Positions 1 through 12,183 are shown, numbered from the stretch's first letter. The stretch: 64,000 bases of DNA from Astragalus membranaceus (GCA_039519185.1 CM076848.1:53532778-53596777); one strand, 5' to 3'. The notes: generated by a model from the sequence alone, not told the origin. A program made the numbers and translations.

Positions 1-1114
1 TGATTGTGGCATGGAGGAGGAATCAATATCATTGAGGGGCGAATAGAAAAGCAACTAGCCAGTGGTCTTTTCAACAAGCCCTCCACCTTCTCCTCCAAAT
101 TTAAATTACTCTGCTACTTTTATTCTGCCCGTTGGATTCAATAAGTTTGTTATCTTATGTGTCAAGGATCTATATCATTTTGTAATGCATAACAAACACA
201 TTACTTCTCAGCTTCACATTCTCTATTTATAGCTACATCTTATTTCTTATTTTATTATAATAAGTTTGTTATTTGGATTGATATGTTGTTTCCTTCTAAT
301 ATGTGATTATTAATGATGCCCACGGTTTGCAATTCTCTTGATTGGATGTCCTTGTTTTTCACACAAATTTCCTTAAATAAAAAATATATAGTAATATAAC
401 GCAAAGAATATATCTAGTATATTTTAGTTTTAATCGATAAAATCATGAAAGAGATTAAATTCCAGTCCAATGAGATTTCAATTACGTTCTTATATTTAAA
501 ATCCTTATACTTTTGTTAGTTTTGAATAATATCTACTCATTTAATATTCTTAATTTTTTTGACAAAATTATTTTAAATTTTTGAAGAAGAATAATATCTT
601 CTTTTGTTTGTTTTCTTCTTATATTTAATACCCTTAACATATTTTTTTAGGTAAGTGACCTTAGCATATAAATTGCTAAACAAGTCCCAACACTTTAATC
701 AACATACGATTCAAATAAGAAAGTGGAATAAACATTTATGTGATTTCCCAAACTTCAAAGTCATTTGGTAATATAACCGTGAAAATATAACGTGGGAAAG
801 GAAAAAAAGTTACCCCCCCCCCCCCTCTAAGCTTCTCAAAATTGTAAATTGTAGCACCAATAATTTTTTGATATTTTTCCCAAGTAAGTACGAGAATAGA
901 AAGACTAAGACTGTATAACTTTTATTTTTTACTTCTCCTTTATTTAAAACAAAAGGTAAATCTAATTTCACCTATAAAATCTAGACCCCTTACCAAGATT
1001 TTATTCCTAATCAAATCCCTTACCAAAACATGTTTAACGTGTTTATTAGTTATCGGCTCTTCAGTTATATGATATCTTAAATTTAAGTATATTGATTTAC
1101 TTTTATATGTTTTG

Positions 1115-1117
<3 letters not shown>
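1..1117. other. AT-rich intergenic DNA
   Basis: I see no gene and no open frame with recognisable protein character. A run of 13 C lies at 813-825. The stretch probably holds decayed repeats that I cannot name. Confidence 0.6.

Positions 1118-1165
<48 letters not shown>
1118..1165. repeat. (AT)n microsatellite
   Basis: About 24 uninterrupted AT dinucleotides. Likely length-polymorphic. Confidence 0.95.
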
Positions 1166-1167
<2 letters not shown>

Positions 1168-1357
1168 CAATTATATCTCTATCATAATGTAGTATTAACC
1201 TAATATGGGAATTTTTTTCACATTGTTAGCGAGATATATTCTTATAATGTATAACACTTTACATATAATCAATATTACATCTTTCATCCAAACATTCTAT
1301 ATATTTATTTCCTTTCAAATTTTTATTTAAGTCGATATTTTAAAACAAAATTGCTCT

Positions 1358-1384
1358 CCGTGCATCGCACGGGTTACATACTAG
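1358..1384 (+). mobile_element. Helitron-like 3' terminus
   Basis: A 6-bp stem hairpin (CCGTGC, loop ATC, GCACGG; 1358-1372) is followed 8 bases later by CTAG (1381-1384) and then a T. Hairpin plus terminal CTRR before a T is the known 3' end of Helitron rolling-circle transposons. The 5' TC end was not located, so the element length is unknown. A very similar terminus occurs near 63010. Confidence 0.6.
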
Positions 1385-1582
1385 TAAAATTCATTACTAT
1401 TGTATTTCAAATGAATCATGCATGAATGATGTCTGAATTCAAACTATAGCACACAGGCAGTAAACCATATAAGAATTTCTCATATCAGACCATCTTGGTT
1501 TAAACTGAAATGCACTACTAATGGGCCAGGAAAATCGAATTAATTAGAGCTTGTTCGGGGTTTTTGGTTTTGCCGGTCAATA

Positions 1583-1692
1583 TGACCACCACTGGTCACC
1601 ACTATTGACTACCACTACCACCACCACAACCACCACTCTGATCACCATTGACTACCACTACCACCATTGACTACCATTACCACCACCACCGG
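1583..1692. repeat. Degenerate GACYACCAC minisatellite
   Basis: Irregular tandem reiteration of units such as GACTACCAC and CACCACCAC. No convincing coding frame. Confidence 0.7.
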
Positions 1693-1777
1693 TTTAAATT
1701 GTTAATTATATAGATATAGAGACAAATACTTATGATACTAAGGAATTCTTTAGTAACAGTTACTAAATTTTTCGGTG

Positions 1778-1914
1778 ACCATTATACAACACTCCAATGG
1801 TTAGTAGATACTAACCACAATTTAGTGTTTGTGTGGTTAATATATGCTACTAACCATTATACAACAATCCAATAGTTAGTACATACTAACCACAATTTAG
1901 TGTTTGTGTGGTTA
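1778..1914. repeat. Direct repeat, two 62-bp copies
   Basis: 1778-1839 and 1853-1914 are near-identical, each running from ACCATTATACAACA to TGTGTGGTTA. Probably an internal duplication within an unclassified element. Confidence 0.8.
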
Positions 1915-2607
1915 CCAAATTTTATCATTAATGGGGAAATAACTATTATGCCCGTTTAGTAATAATTAGTAAGAAATTCATCGGTATTCTAAGTCAAATA
2001 TATAAATGAATTTTGAATGAGAGTGACAACCGTCCTTGGTGGTGGGCTCCACGCAAGCCCATATTTGGCCCAGAACATCCAACATCCAACATCCATGTAT
2101 ATGTAACAACTAACTTCCCGATTTCATTCTACCTGTACCCGTTAGAAAAGGAAAAAAAACCTTCCAAATAGTACTGCTTGGAGGTTCCTTGCCCTTCGGG
2201 TACATCTCATTTCTTGCCCCAACATGGACGGGAGACTTTTTCTCCAAACTAACTTTCGTATCAATAGCCAAAACTTTCTGGCAATTGAATTCAATTTCAT
2301 CTTCTCTCTCATCACCACCAGCCACACCTAGCTGTCATACCTTTTAAGTCAAATCAACATATTAACATTTATCATTTTCTAAATTTTGAATTTTCATCTA
2401 TCTCCCATCAATTCAATCCTTCCTCCAATCCAATCCAATTCAATTCAATTCTGCTATCTCCATTCCCAAATTCCATTCAATTCCCTGGAACCTTACAAAT
2501 TGAATCCATATATTATTGTTCATCAGAGATGAACCCTTGGGAAAGAAAGAGGCTTGCATACAAATTAATCATATATGTCCTTTCATCTTTCATTTAGATC
2601 ACAAACA

Positions 2608-3510
2608 ATGCCAACATCAAACACAAACCAAGGAATGGGATCACCTTTAGTATCAGAAGAACCGTTACCAATCAAAACAGCTCAAAGCACAGTTACATGT
2701 ATCTACCAAACCAACATTGCAGGACATTGTAGAAACATTTCAGTTATATGGTCCAAAAACCTTATGAACCACACGTTAAATTTCAAAGTCGACAACACCA
2801 ACAATTGTTGTAAGATCGACGTTAAACCATGGTACTTTTGGAACAAAAAAGGTTACAAAACATTCGACATAGATGGTCATCAAGTTGATGTTTATTGGGA
2901 TCTAAAATCAGCTAAATTCTCAGGTGGTAGCCCCGAACCATGCAGTGATTACTACGTAGCATTAGTCTATGATGAAGAGGTTGTCTTGTTTTTGGGTGAT
3001 AACAAAAAGAAAGCTTACAAGAGAATGAAGATGAGACCCTCACTTGTTGAAGCTATTTTATTGGTTAAAAGAGAGAATGTTTTTGCCAAGAAAAGTTTCT
3101 CAACAAAGGCTAAATTTGATGAGAAGAGAAAAGAGAGTGATATTGTTGTGGAAAGTTCAACTGTTGGGAATAGAGATCCTGAGATGTGGATAAGTATAGA
3201 TGGGATTGTTTTGATTCATGTTAAGAATTTGCAATGGAAATTTAGAGGGAATCAAACTGTTATGGTTAATAAACAACCTGTGCAAGTGTTTTGGGATGTT
3301 TATAATTGGTTGTTTAGTGTAACAGGATCTGGGCCTGGTTTGTTTATTTTCAAGCCTGGGCCTAGCGAAGCTGAGAGTGATAAAGAAGAGAAAAGTTGTG
3401 AAAGTGATGATGGCAGTGCCACTGGTAGTAGTGCCAGTGGCTATTATTCAACTAGGAGTTATACTCCCTTTGAATCTTGCCTTGTACTATGTGCCTATAA
3501 ACTTGATTGA
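2608..3510 (+). CDS. DUF868 family protein
   Basis: Single-exon plant protein of about 300 residues. The body matches the DUF868 family: an opening block around VTCIYQTNI, a central YWDLKSAKFSGGSPEPCSDYY block, a KRENVFAKKSFSTKAKF block and the late WKFRGNQTVMVNKQPVQVFW block. The family has no established biochemical function. An in-frame ATG exists at 2575, but ATG 2608 has the better plant context (A at -3). The pyrimidine-rich stretch ending in TTTAG at 2597 also looks like a splice acceptor, which would put 2575 inside a 5'-UTR intron; that is inference. The C-terminus is Ser/Gly/acid-rich before a short closing CLVLCAYKLD strand. The gene converges on the endoglucanase gene to its right. 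Confidence 0.9.
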   Translation: MPTSNTNQGMGSPLVSEEPLPIKTAQSTVTCIYQTNIAGHCRNISVIWSKNLMNHTLNFKVDNTNNCCKIDVKPWYFWNKKGYKTFDIDGHQVDVYWDLKSAKFSGGSPEPCSDYYVALVYDEEVVLFLGDNKKKAYKRMKMRPSLVEAILLVKRENVFAKKSFSTKAKFDEKRKESDIVVESSTVGNRDPEMWISIDGIVLIHVKNLQWKFRGNQTVMVNKQPVQVFWDVYNWLFSVTGSGPGLFIFKPGPSEAESDKEEKSCESDDGSATGSSASGYYSTRSYTPFESCLVLCAYKLD

Positions 3511-3981
3511 GGTGGGCAATTAGTAGAAACATTGTATAGTTCATTCTATTTTCTCATCTTTTTTTTTGTTGAGTTTAATGGATTGATATAACCAATATTG
3601 CTTTTGCAAATGAATTCAATGATTAATTGGTTTATTGAAACCAGGAGGATATTGTGACCGATATTTGCATTGTGATTCTCTCCTTTTTTTTATGTTATTC
3701 TCTGTTTATAGACATAATTGTAGCATGAGTTAGCAAAAATATATATATATCTAATCTATGTTTATGGTTTTTGGATAAACCCGGGTATCCTCCACGGCGA
3801 CTGTGGAGACTAATCTGTGTTTATGGTGAGCTCAAGGATCCCAGTATAAATTTTCAATGATATTTAAGAAAGTAAAACTGGCTGAGTAATTTATAAATAA
3901 ATGAATATACACACGAGTATGTTCAAAATTGGGAAAGTGTACAAAACAAAATCAACAAATGATGTAGATAGATGATATATA
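3511..3981. other. Intergenic between convergent genes
   Basis: Holds the 3' ends of the DUF868 and endoglucanase genes. 3773-3822 resembles part of the SINE-like repeat at 7072-7245 (shared GGTATCC/CCACCGCCGAC-type block). Nothing else recognised. Confidence 0.5.
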
Positions 3982-4057
3982 TCATGGTTTCCAAGGAGGT
4001 GGTGGAGGTGGATTTTGTGGTCCAAATGGTGGAATAGCTGAAAAAATGGTATTAACA

Positions 4058-7000
4058 TCAATGCCACCTACTACCTGGAATGTTTGTTAAGGAAATTAAA
4101 GCAGCTACTAATCCTGCATTTCCTGCTAAAGTTGGCTCTGTATAATTGTAATTGCTCCTTGAATCATGAAATTGATCAAAACGATTTGGTCCTCCAACCA
4201 TACCTCCTGTAATGTTGTTAGGATTTGGATTAGGTGTGTCACGCCACTTCCAACCCCCAGTGCATGAGTAATGTTTCTTATTATTTGGAATTGATGCACC
4301 TCTATGATGAACATGTCTTGGAAATTTGTTTCCATACCCCACTATGTAGCTCATTTTCATTGGATTTTTACCCATTATGTAATCCATCTGTTTCATTGAA
4401 ATCAAAAAAGAAAAATCACATTATAATTATTACTAAGGTTAAGTATGCTTTTAGTCCTACAAAATGTGCCAATGTTAAGAATATGGTATACCTGAGAAGT
4501 TGCAAATGCCTTGAGAACAGATATTGGGAAGTAATAAGGACCACAATTCCATCCAGGGACACCCCTAGCTTCCATATAATCAGCAAAAAGAGATGCTAAA
4601 AAAGCAGCATTGGCAACATATTGGAGATTTTGAGGTTGTCCATGGTTCAATTGTATCAACCCCCCTGCAAATTATCATTTTCAACATTCACAATCATAAT
4701 TTTTTTTGAGTCCAGTTGAAAAACAAAAAAACAAGGCAAAAAAAGTATATCTCATTTAATTTAATTACCTTTAGTAAAGTTGAAGACATTGAATTGATGA
4801 AGATAAGAGCACATGGTAAGCCTAGTAACATTATGGTACATACTCAACATATCCTCAAAAGGGTAACCAGGATTCAAAAACATCCTAAACCTTGTTAACA
4901 ACAACATAGCAGCAGGTAACTTGTTATTCCAGCTCAAAACACTCAAATCAGGAACCATAAAAAATGCCTTAGAATTCCTAGCTACAGAAGGATTAGTAGC
5001 TAAGGAAATATAGGTTCTATTTCCAGTAGCATAATACAACCAAGTACCACCCCACATATATTCATCAAAGTAACCAGTGGAATTATAATATGGTGCAATA
5101 TAAGGCTCTCCACGACTATACGGTGCTCTCTTACCAGAATCTCTAGCAAATGCAAAAACAGTTTCAGCACCTTTAATTAGTTTTTTGGAGTAAGCAACAT
5201 CATCTTGAAAAACTATAGATGCTGCTGCTAATGCTGCTGCCATTTCACCTGCAAGATCAGGTCCTTGATTTATAGTTATTGTTGGTCGTGGATAATCCAT
5301 GTCTTCTGGTTTTTGCCAACAGTAATGGTCATCTGGTGTTCTAGAACCATTTAGAGATCCACCAACCTAACATAAAATGAAAATATGTTGCAGTTTTAAG
5401 TTCATTGAATAACTGATATATCTGGTTTATGATATAGAAAGAGCGGTTAAGTTACCTGGGCATAAATTTTGTTGATTTTGGTGGCAGAACTATTGAAGGT
5501 GAGGAGCAAGTAATCAGTACCCCATTTAATGAGTTCTCGAGCATGAGCATACTCATTAACTGCCATGTATTTTTCTTTATATTCAAGTACACTCCAGCTG
5601 AGCATTGTCATAGCATATGACATGGGAAAATGGAACTTTATATTGTCACCTGCATCATAATAACCACCAACTAGTCCTCCTTTAACATCTGTGAGATCAC
5701 TTCCATCTTTTAACCCTGAGTTCCCTCGCCATGGAATGCCATTGTTCTTTGGCAATCTCCCAGCTTCACCAGTTCAAGTTTTAAATCATGTTATCAAATG
5801 AAACTATAATGATGAATAGCAATAATAATGTAATCATATGGTTGAACGTTTAAGAAATACTGTACACCATAATAATATTACCGAATCAGTACACCGTAGT
5901 AGTTTACAGTACTCTTTTAAATGTTTAACAAGTTCATCTTAATTTTCAATAATCAGAAATATCAAACTAACAATCACTTTAACAAGAGTTGATCCAAGTG
6001 GTAAATGCCTCGGATCCCACTTCAAGGTCTCAGATTCGAATTTTAAATGTGGCAAAACTCTGTTGGGAGGAGAGAACCATACGACCGGCAAAGCCGAATA
6101 CACATAGCTCACCAGGTTCCCCGACATAAATTAGTCACCGACAAAACTAATTGATAGTGCAATAGTGCACACCATTAAGGACGATAACCAAAACAGACTA
6201 ACAGTCACTTTTTGATGCCAAACAACCGTCAAAAAATTTCACTTTAGTCAGAAACATTAGATAGATATCTTAGTCTATAATATTGACAAATCTAACTCTC
6301 ATTTATCATACTTATACTTAAGGTTCCCCAGTATAGATTAGTCATAGGCAAAACTGATGAATATTGCGCACCAATAATACAGTAACCAAATCAGAGTAAC
6401 AGTCACTTTTTGATACCAAACTAACTGTCAAAAAATTTCACTTTAGTCAGAAACACTAGATCTCTTAGTCTATAATATTGACTAATCCGACTCGCATTTA
6501 TCATACTTATACTTAAAAATTAAGATGTAGTTTTATATTTTAAACTTTGTCTATCATTGAATTTTTTAAAAAAGTTGAAATTTATCCTGGATTATATTAA
6601 TATATAATATCTTTTGCTAAAGAAAAATCTAAGTTGGAGTAAACGGGTTTAGGTATTTACACAAAAAAAAATGGGTTTATGATATCATTTGGCAATTACT
6701 TGTGGCAGATGAACAGAACTTGTCAAAATAGTATTAATTATAAAAAATAATAATAGAAGCAGACAAATACTAGGGACAATCACATTTGTGCGAAATGCCG
6801 TCCGGTTGATATAATATTTTCGAAAAAGTCAAGAACCACACAAATTCAAAGCAGCTGATTATACTGGTAAGTAAAATTTCAATTTTTTTTTTAAATATAA
6901 TTTCTATTTATGATTTTATATCGTAATTATTTCAACTGGTTTTGCGTTGTTTTTACGGAGCAAAATTACGGGGCAAAAAAGAGTTAATCACGAGTAAAAA

Positions 7001-8639
7001 TTAGAGTAGCAAAAAGATAAATAAAGCAATTTGTTATATTTTTAGATTTTTTTTTTGTTTTAGCCATGGTATCCACCGCCGACCACAATGACTAATCCCC
7101 TCATTGAATTGTAGGTGCCTCGAGGGGTAGGACAGCTGACCCAGAGTTTTAGCGTTGTTCCGTACTCAAAGTGGAGATCGAACCCCAACCTTTTGTTAAG
7201 GGAAGATCAGCCCCAACCGCTGAACCCTACGCTCTGAGTTTTTATACTTTTATATTTGAGATAGCAATGTAATATTGATGCTACTTAAAATATATTTTTT
7301 TTTCTTATTGTAAAAAAAAATATTTTTTTTTCTTGGTTTAAATGGTGTAGCCTTTGAAAGGAGTTGAGGGGCGCAGGGGTAAATGAAAATGCTACAGTCC
7401 ATTAGAAACCAAGGGTTTATCCCTTTTTATCGTAAAAAAAATCAAACGTTATATCAAAAGTAGTTATAGATTGAAACATTATGTATAATACTACAGTAGA
7501 GAATGTTGACTTTTCTTTTGTTTATTCTTTTATCACGCATGTTTAGTCACGTTGGTTGGAATTTTGTTTGGGGGTTTTGAATTTTTGGTTGGTTCTCTTT
7601 TTGTCTATTTTTTTAATATTTTCTCTGGTCCATGGCACTCCTTGTATCTAGTCCCAGATTTATTTGCTTTTTGATGTATTTCTTCTTAGTGAACAAAGTT
7701 GCTGTAATCTTTTTAACACCATCAACCCATAAAAGTTCATAGTATGAGTGATTTGTAAGGTAGTTGAGATAAAATCAAACTATTTTTATGACGCGTTGTC
7801 TCTTGATTCCAAAAAACTTCTACAACATTAGTGTATATGAATTAAATCCTATCTATTTTATGACCCGATCTGTACAACTTGTATAGTGTACTTCTATGAG
7901 ATAGTTGTAATGTAATGTTTGATTGGGGTTTTTCTGTTAAGGGAAGAAGTGTCTCTACTTATGATGGTACTTATGATGGGTAGAAATTCTTTATTAATAA
8001 TTATTTTTTTGGCCATGAAATTTTCTGCTAAATAAAATTAGAGTTTAATTGTTATGTACAAATTCGGTAAAGGTTTTTTAAAATGATTACTAATCACAAA
8101 TCACGATTCAGATGACTTTTCATGTAATTGAGAGAAGATTCAACAATTTAATTCAACAATCATCTAAATAGAAAAACTCATGAAGAAAAAGTAAAATAGC
8201 CAAATGAGAAGAAAAAAAAGTAATGGAGGGAAAAGCATGTATACATACATTTTTGAGCGTTGAAGAAGAGAAGAGCTTTATGCAGAGCAAGTGTATAATT
8301 ATCAGGTGGAGTAGGCTTCGAATGATGTTTTGGCAATGACTTAGCAATGATGATAGGAAGACCAACAACACAAAAAGCAATAAAAATGGAACCAAAAATC
8401 CACTTCAAAGCTTTATGACTCAACACGATGCACCCAAAGTCAACATACTTGTTCTTCTTTTTCATACTATCTGGCCTTTCAAGAACCCAACTCTGCATCG
8501 TTTCATCCAAATGGTTACTCTGTCCATTGTTAACAAGTAGTGCTGCTCTGTCCCACTCTGCTGTGCGACTAGTTTCATAGCCTGAACCCACTTCACCACT
8601 CAATTCATAAGAACCTCCCCATTGATTCCTTGAATGCAT
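4058..8639 (-). CDS. KOR: KORRIGAN-type membrane-anchored endo-1,4-beta-glucanase (GH9)
   Basis: Type II membrane cellulase that acts with cellulose synthase at the Golgi and plasma membrane. Five exons with consistent phases: 8639-8249, 5763-5456, 5366-4769, 4664-4492, 4387-4058, giving 599 residues (Arabidopsis KOR1 has about 620). Visible features: cytosolic tail with DRAALL and KYVDFG sorting-type motifs, membrane span about residues 77-99, VGGYYDAGD with the catalytic Asp pair, the RHVHHRGAS histidine signature, and DSRSNYNYTEPTLAGNA with the final catalytic Asp and Glu. Many N-x-S/T sites are present. The exon 2 acceptor has a weak polypyrimidine tract. Oddity: the frame ends at 4058 with SRWH, while the family's usual tail (NTIFSAIPP then a proline run and WKP) is present one frame away, running to a stop at 3982. 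One extra base near 4069 explains this. The catalytic domain is complete, so activity may persist. Confidence 0.92.
5985..6110 (+). mobile_element. SINE-like tRNA-derived head in KOR intron 1
   Basis: A box A-like GATCCAAGTGGTAA (from 5991) and a box B-like AGATTCGAATT (6032-6042), spaced as in a tRNA promoter, mark a tRNA-derived SINE fragment. No clear A-tail or target duplication was seen. Confidence 0.45.
6114..6515. repeat. Tandem duplication in KOR intron 1
   Basis: Two diverged copies, 6114-6320 and 6321-6515, share the AGGTTCCCC start, CAGTCACTTTTTGAT, CAAAAAATTTCACTTTAGTC and TTATCATACTTATACTTA blocks. Confidence 0.8.
7072..7245 (-). mobile_element. SINE-like repeat in KOR intron 1
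   Basis: Read on the minus strand, a box A-like TAGGGTTCAGCGGTTGG (7213-7230) and a box B-like GGGGTTCGATCTC (7174-7186) occur at tRNA-like spacing. A fragment of a related repeat lies at 3773-3822. Confidence 0.5.
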
Positions 8640-8966
8640 TTTTTGTGTATAGAGAGAGGAAGGAGAAAGAGTTGGCCTTTTTCGCCTTGGGTTTAATTCT
8701 ATATATCTTCTATTACTATATATTAAATATAAATAAATAACATTTAAAGTCTTTCTATTTTTATATAGTTTGCGTGTTAGGACTTTTGAAGGATTATTAT
8801 TATCTCTATGTATTTATTTTTCCACGTACACCTTCCGCAACACATCATCACCAACTACTACAAATTAATACGAAATTTTGGAAATTAACCATGTATGTAC
8901 TATGAATGAGCACATAACAGCTTGTAATTGCGTACGCGTTCAGATTAATTAATTTTATGGGAATTG
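8640..8966. other. Upstream region of the KOR gene
   Basis: Presumed promoter and 5' UTR of the minus-strand endoglucanase gene. AT-rich. No TATA box assigned with confidence. Confidence 0.5.
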
Positions 8967-9214
8967 TGTTGATAATTGTTTGTTGTTCATTCGGCTTTAA
9001 TGTGTATTGGGCCTAGTTATGTTAGTATTGTGTAAGCCCACGGTGGCATTTAGTTAGCATCTTAGTCCATAGTCTGTTAGTTAATTTGAAGCTTGTAAAA
9101 GGGCATCTTAGCAATGTATCAAAGCTTGTAATAAATACTCAGAATTGGTAATAACAGAATCAGTTGAATTGGTTACACATTGCAACAATTCCGTTGAAAC
9201 ATTTTGCTCTCACA
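8967..9214 (+). repeat. 5' LTR of truncated Copia element
   Basis: Starts TGTTGATAATTG, ends CTCTCACA, and is followed at once by a tRNA-iMet-type primer-binding site. No partner LTR was found in the window. Confidence 0.75.
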
Positions 9215-9314
9215 TTTGGCATCAGAGCTCCGATCAAGGGGCCTGAGCTGAAATTCAAGAACTGCAGATTCTGTGAAGTGAACAAAGCAAGAACGAAGCA
9301 AGATCGAATCATCA

Positions 9315-11751
9315 ATGGCGAAAAAGGAGAATGGAACGTTCGTGCAAGCTGCGATACCTAAGCTTGATGGTCACTACGACCATTGGGCGATTCTGATGGA
9401 GAACCTAATGCAATCAAAGGAATATTGGGAAGTTGTGGAAAACGGAATTCCAATCCTTGGCCCCAATCCAACAACACCAGATCAAAAGAAGATCGTGGAC
9501 GATGCGAAGTTGAAGGACCTCAAAGCGAAGAATTACCTGTACCAGGCCATTGGTAGAAGTGTATTGGAGACGATTCTGAAGCATGACACGGCCAAGGATA
9601 TCTGGGACTCATTGAAGCAGGAGCACAAGGGCTCAAAGAAGGTGAAACATGCACACTTGCAGACACTGAGGTGCGAATTTGAAACCCTCAAGATGAAAGA
9701 AGGTGAGTCCATAACTGATTACTTTGCAAGAACTCTTATTATTGCAAATAAAATGAAGAGTTGTGGTGAGAAAATGGCTGAGACTGTTATTGTGGAAAAG
9801 ATCATGCGATCTATGACTCCAAAATTCAACTATGCGGCATGCTCCATTGCTCAAGCAAATGATGTAGAGGACATGTTAATAGATGAATTGCAGAGTAGCA
9901 TACTTGTAGAGGAACAACGCATGAGTGGCCAAAACAAAGAAGAAGAGCAAGCCCTTAAGGTGACTACTGTAGGAAGAGGCAGAGGGAGAACTGGTGGCAG
10001 AGGTAGAGGAAGACGGGGGTCTGAAGAACATCTTGAATGCTATAAATGTGGTAAATTAGGCCACTTTCAATATGAATGTCCAAGTCTTGAAAGTAAAATT
10101 GCCAATCATGCTGAATTTGATGATGAAGAAGAAATGATGCTCATGGCTAGAGTAGAATCACAAGATTCTAGAAAAGGCAAAGTGTGGGTGCTGAATGAGA
10201 AGGGTAGAGTATGTTTCTTGGATTCAGGATGCAGTAACCACATGTGTGGTGAAATAAGTTGGTTCTTTGACTTGGATGAGACATTTAGAGAATCTGTCAA
10301 ACTGGGAGATGATAGAAGGATACAAGTGACTGGTAAAGGCAGTGTCAAAATCATGATTGAGGGAAGAATACTCATCATCACTGATGTGTATTACATCCCA
10401 AACTTGAAGGACAACTTGCTCAGCATAGGGCAATTGCAGCAGAAGGGTTTGAAAGTTGTGTTTGAAGATGACACTTGCAAATTGTATCACAAAGAAAGGG
10501 GTTTGATCATCACTTCACACATGTCTAACAATAGAATGTTTGTTGTGATGGGCATACCTATTATTTCTCATTGTTTGCAGGTGACTAGCACTGACTTAAC
10601 TGAGCTGTGGCACAAAGATATGGGCACCTAAGCTACAAGGGACTTCAATTGCTAGCACATAAGGAGATGGTGAGAGGATTGTCTGAGCTAAAGGAGACCA
10701 ACAAGGTGTGTGAAGGGTGTCAAGTAGGCAAACAGTACAGAGAAACCATGTCTAGACAGAGCAATTGGAGGGCTTCCAGAAAGCTTGAGTTGATTCACAG
10801 TGGCATATGTGGTCCCATCAACCCTGAATCAAGCAGTGGAAAGAGGTATTTCATTACTTTCATTGATGACTACAGTAGAAAGGGTTGGGTTTATTTTTTG
10901 TCTGAAAAATCAGCAGCATTTGAAGTGTTTAAGAAGTTTAGAATGATGGTTGAAATTAAAGGAATCACAGTGTTCTATTAGCTGCCTTAGAACTGATAGA
11001 GGAGGTGAATTCAATTCTGGTGAATTCACTGAATACTGTGAGGTTAATGGAATCAGAAGACAGCTCACAGCAGCATACACACCTCAGCAAAATGGTGTTG
11101 CTGAGAGAAAGAATAGGACTGTGATGAACATGGTTAGAAGCATGTTGAATGAGGCCAACTTGGAGAAAACTTTCTGGGCAGAAGCAGTTAGATGGGCATT
11201 CTATCTTCTCAATAGATGCCCTACGGTTTCAGTAAAAGAAATGACCCCTGAGGAAGCTTGGAGTGGCATCAAGCCATTTGTGAAACACCTTAGAGTGTTT
11301 GGTTGTATTGCTCATGTGCATATATCAGATGTCAACAGAAAAAAGTTGGATGATAAGAGCATCAAAGGGATATTTCTAGGTGTGAGTGGTGAATCTAAGG
11401 CATATAGGGTGTATGATCCTATATCTAAGAAGATCTTGACTAGTAAAGACATTGTATCTGATGAAGAAGCTGTATGGAACACTGTCAGTTCAGAAAAGGG
11501 AAAGGCAATAGTCACTGAACTAATTGATGAAAGAAATAGGGGAAGTTGAGGTACTGAACAATTTTGATGAGATCAATGCAACTATGCACATTGGTGAATC
11601 AAGCACTGCCACAGAAAATGAGACTACAGCAGCAACTACAGTTACAGAACATGACAATCCTCCTGGAGATGAGGGTGAAAGGAGAAATGGGAGGGTTAGA
11701 AAGCCACCTGGTTGGATGGAGCACCGTCTTCGATTTCAAGCCCCAAAATAG
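9315..11751 (+). pseudogene. Copia gag-protease-integrase polyprotein, frameshifted
   Basis: Gag (UBN2/DUF4219 type) opens at 9315 and carries a CCHC knuckle (CYKCGKLGHFQYEC). Protease follows with an intact DSG (FLDSGCSNHM). A one-base loss near 10617, inside the integrase zinc-binding segment, ends the first frame at 10631. The frame resumes with GHLSYKG and CEGCQVGKQ. A second shift near 10975 precedes CLRTDRGGEF and NGVAERKNR. A third lies near 11540. The first catalytic Asp position of integrase reads Gly (HSGICGP near 10800). The frame reaches the hinge before RT (RKPPGWMEH) and ends. It cannot encode active integrase. Confidence 0.88.
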
Positions 11752-12107
11752 GAGTGATGGCGAAGAAGGCGACGACGAGAGCAACGGCGACGACGAGAGC
11801 AACGACGACAACGAGGAAGATGGAGGTTCAGAGAGAGAGTGAGAGATCCTTGAGAGTGAGACAGTTCAGAGAGTGAGAGTGAGAATGCGAAGACTAGTGT
11901 GTATGCGATGGAAGAAGTGAAAAAAAATAAAACATGACCTGTAGCGTCGGGTGTTTCAACACCCGATGCTAAATGTATTTGCTTTAGACATTTAGCATCG
12001 GTTGCTTTAAAATGTCACAATGTGTGAGCCAAATGTAAAATTAGACCAAGGCCGGCCCAAAAGCCTAAATGAGCAAAGCAATAACTTTAGGCCTCAAATA
12101 TTTTAAG
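11752..12107. other. Non-coding stretch with hairpin and TTTAGCATCGG motifs
   Basis: Acid-codon (GACGAC) and GAGA-rich DNA leads into a 28-base hairpin (11943-11970, one mismatch in the stem) built on TAGCGTCGGGTGTT, followed by TTTAGCATCGG. Such reiterated motifs occur in subterminal regions of CACTA transposons, but no ends were found. Confidence 0.35.
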
Positions 12108-12183
12108 GGTTTGTTTTGGTACCCCCATCATCTCCCTATATACCCCTACAATAAATTTTAAGACGAAAATACCCCTTGTAAAA

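Larger units (their letters stand above)
8967..11751 (+). mobile_element. Truncated Copia LTR retrotransposon
   Basis: Begins with a 5' LTR, has a primer-binding site (TTGGCATCAGAGCT from 9216), then gag, protease and integrase frames. It stops just before reverse transcriptase; no RT, RNase H, polypurine tract or 3' LTR follows. The 3' end abuts unrelated acid-codon-rich DNA at 11752. Confidence 0.88.

Noticed and set aside
2110..2327. Two minus-strand ORFs of 61-71 codons upstream of DUF868
   Set aside because: No start context, promoter or family resemblance; overlapping frames suggest chance.
4234..4599. Plus-strand 121-codon ORF
   Set aside because: Antisense to endoglucanase exons 4 and 5.
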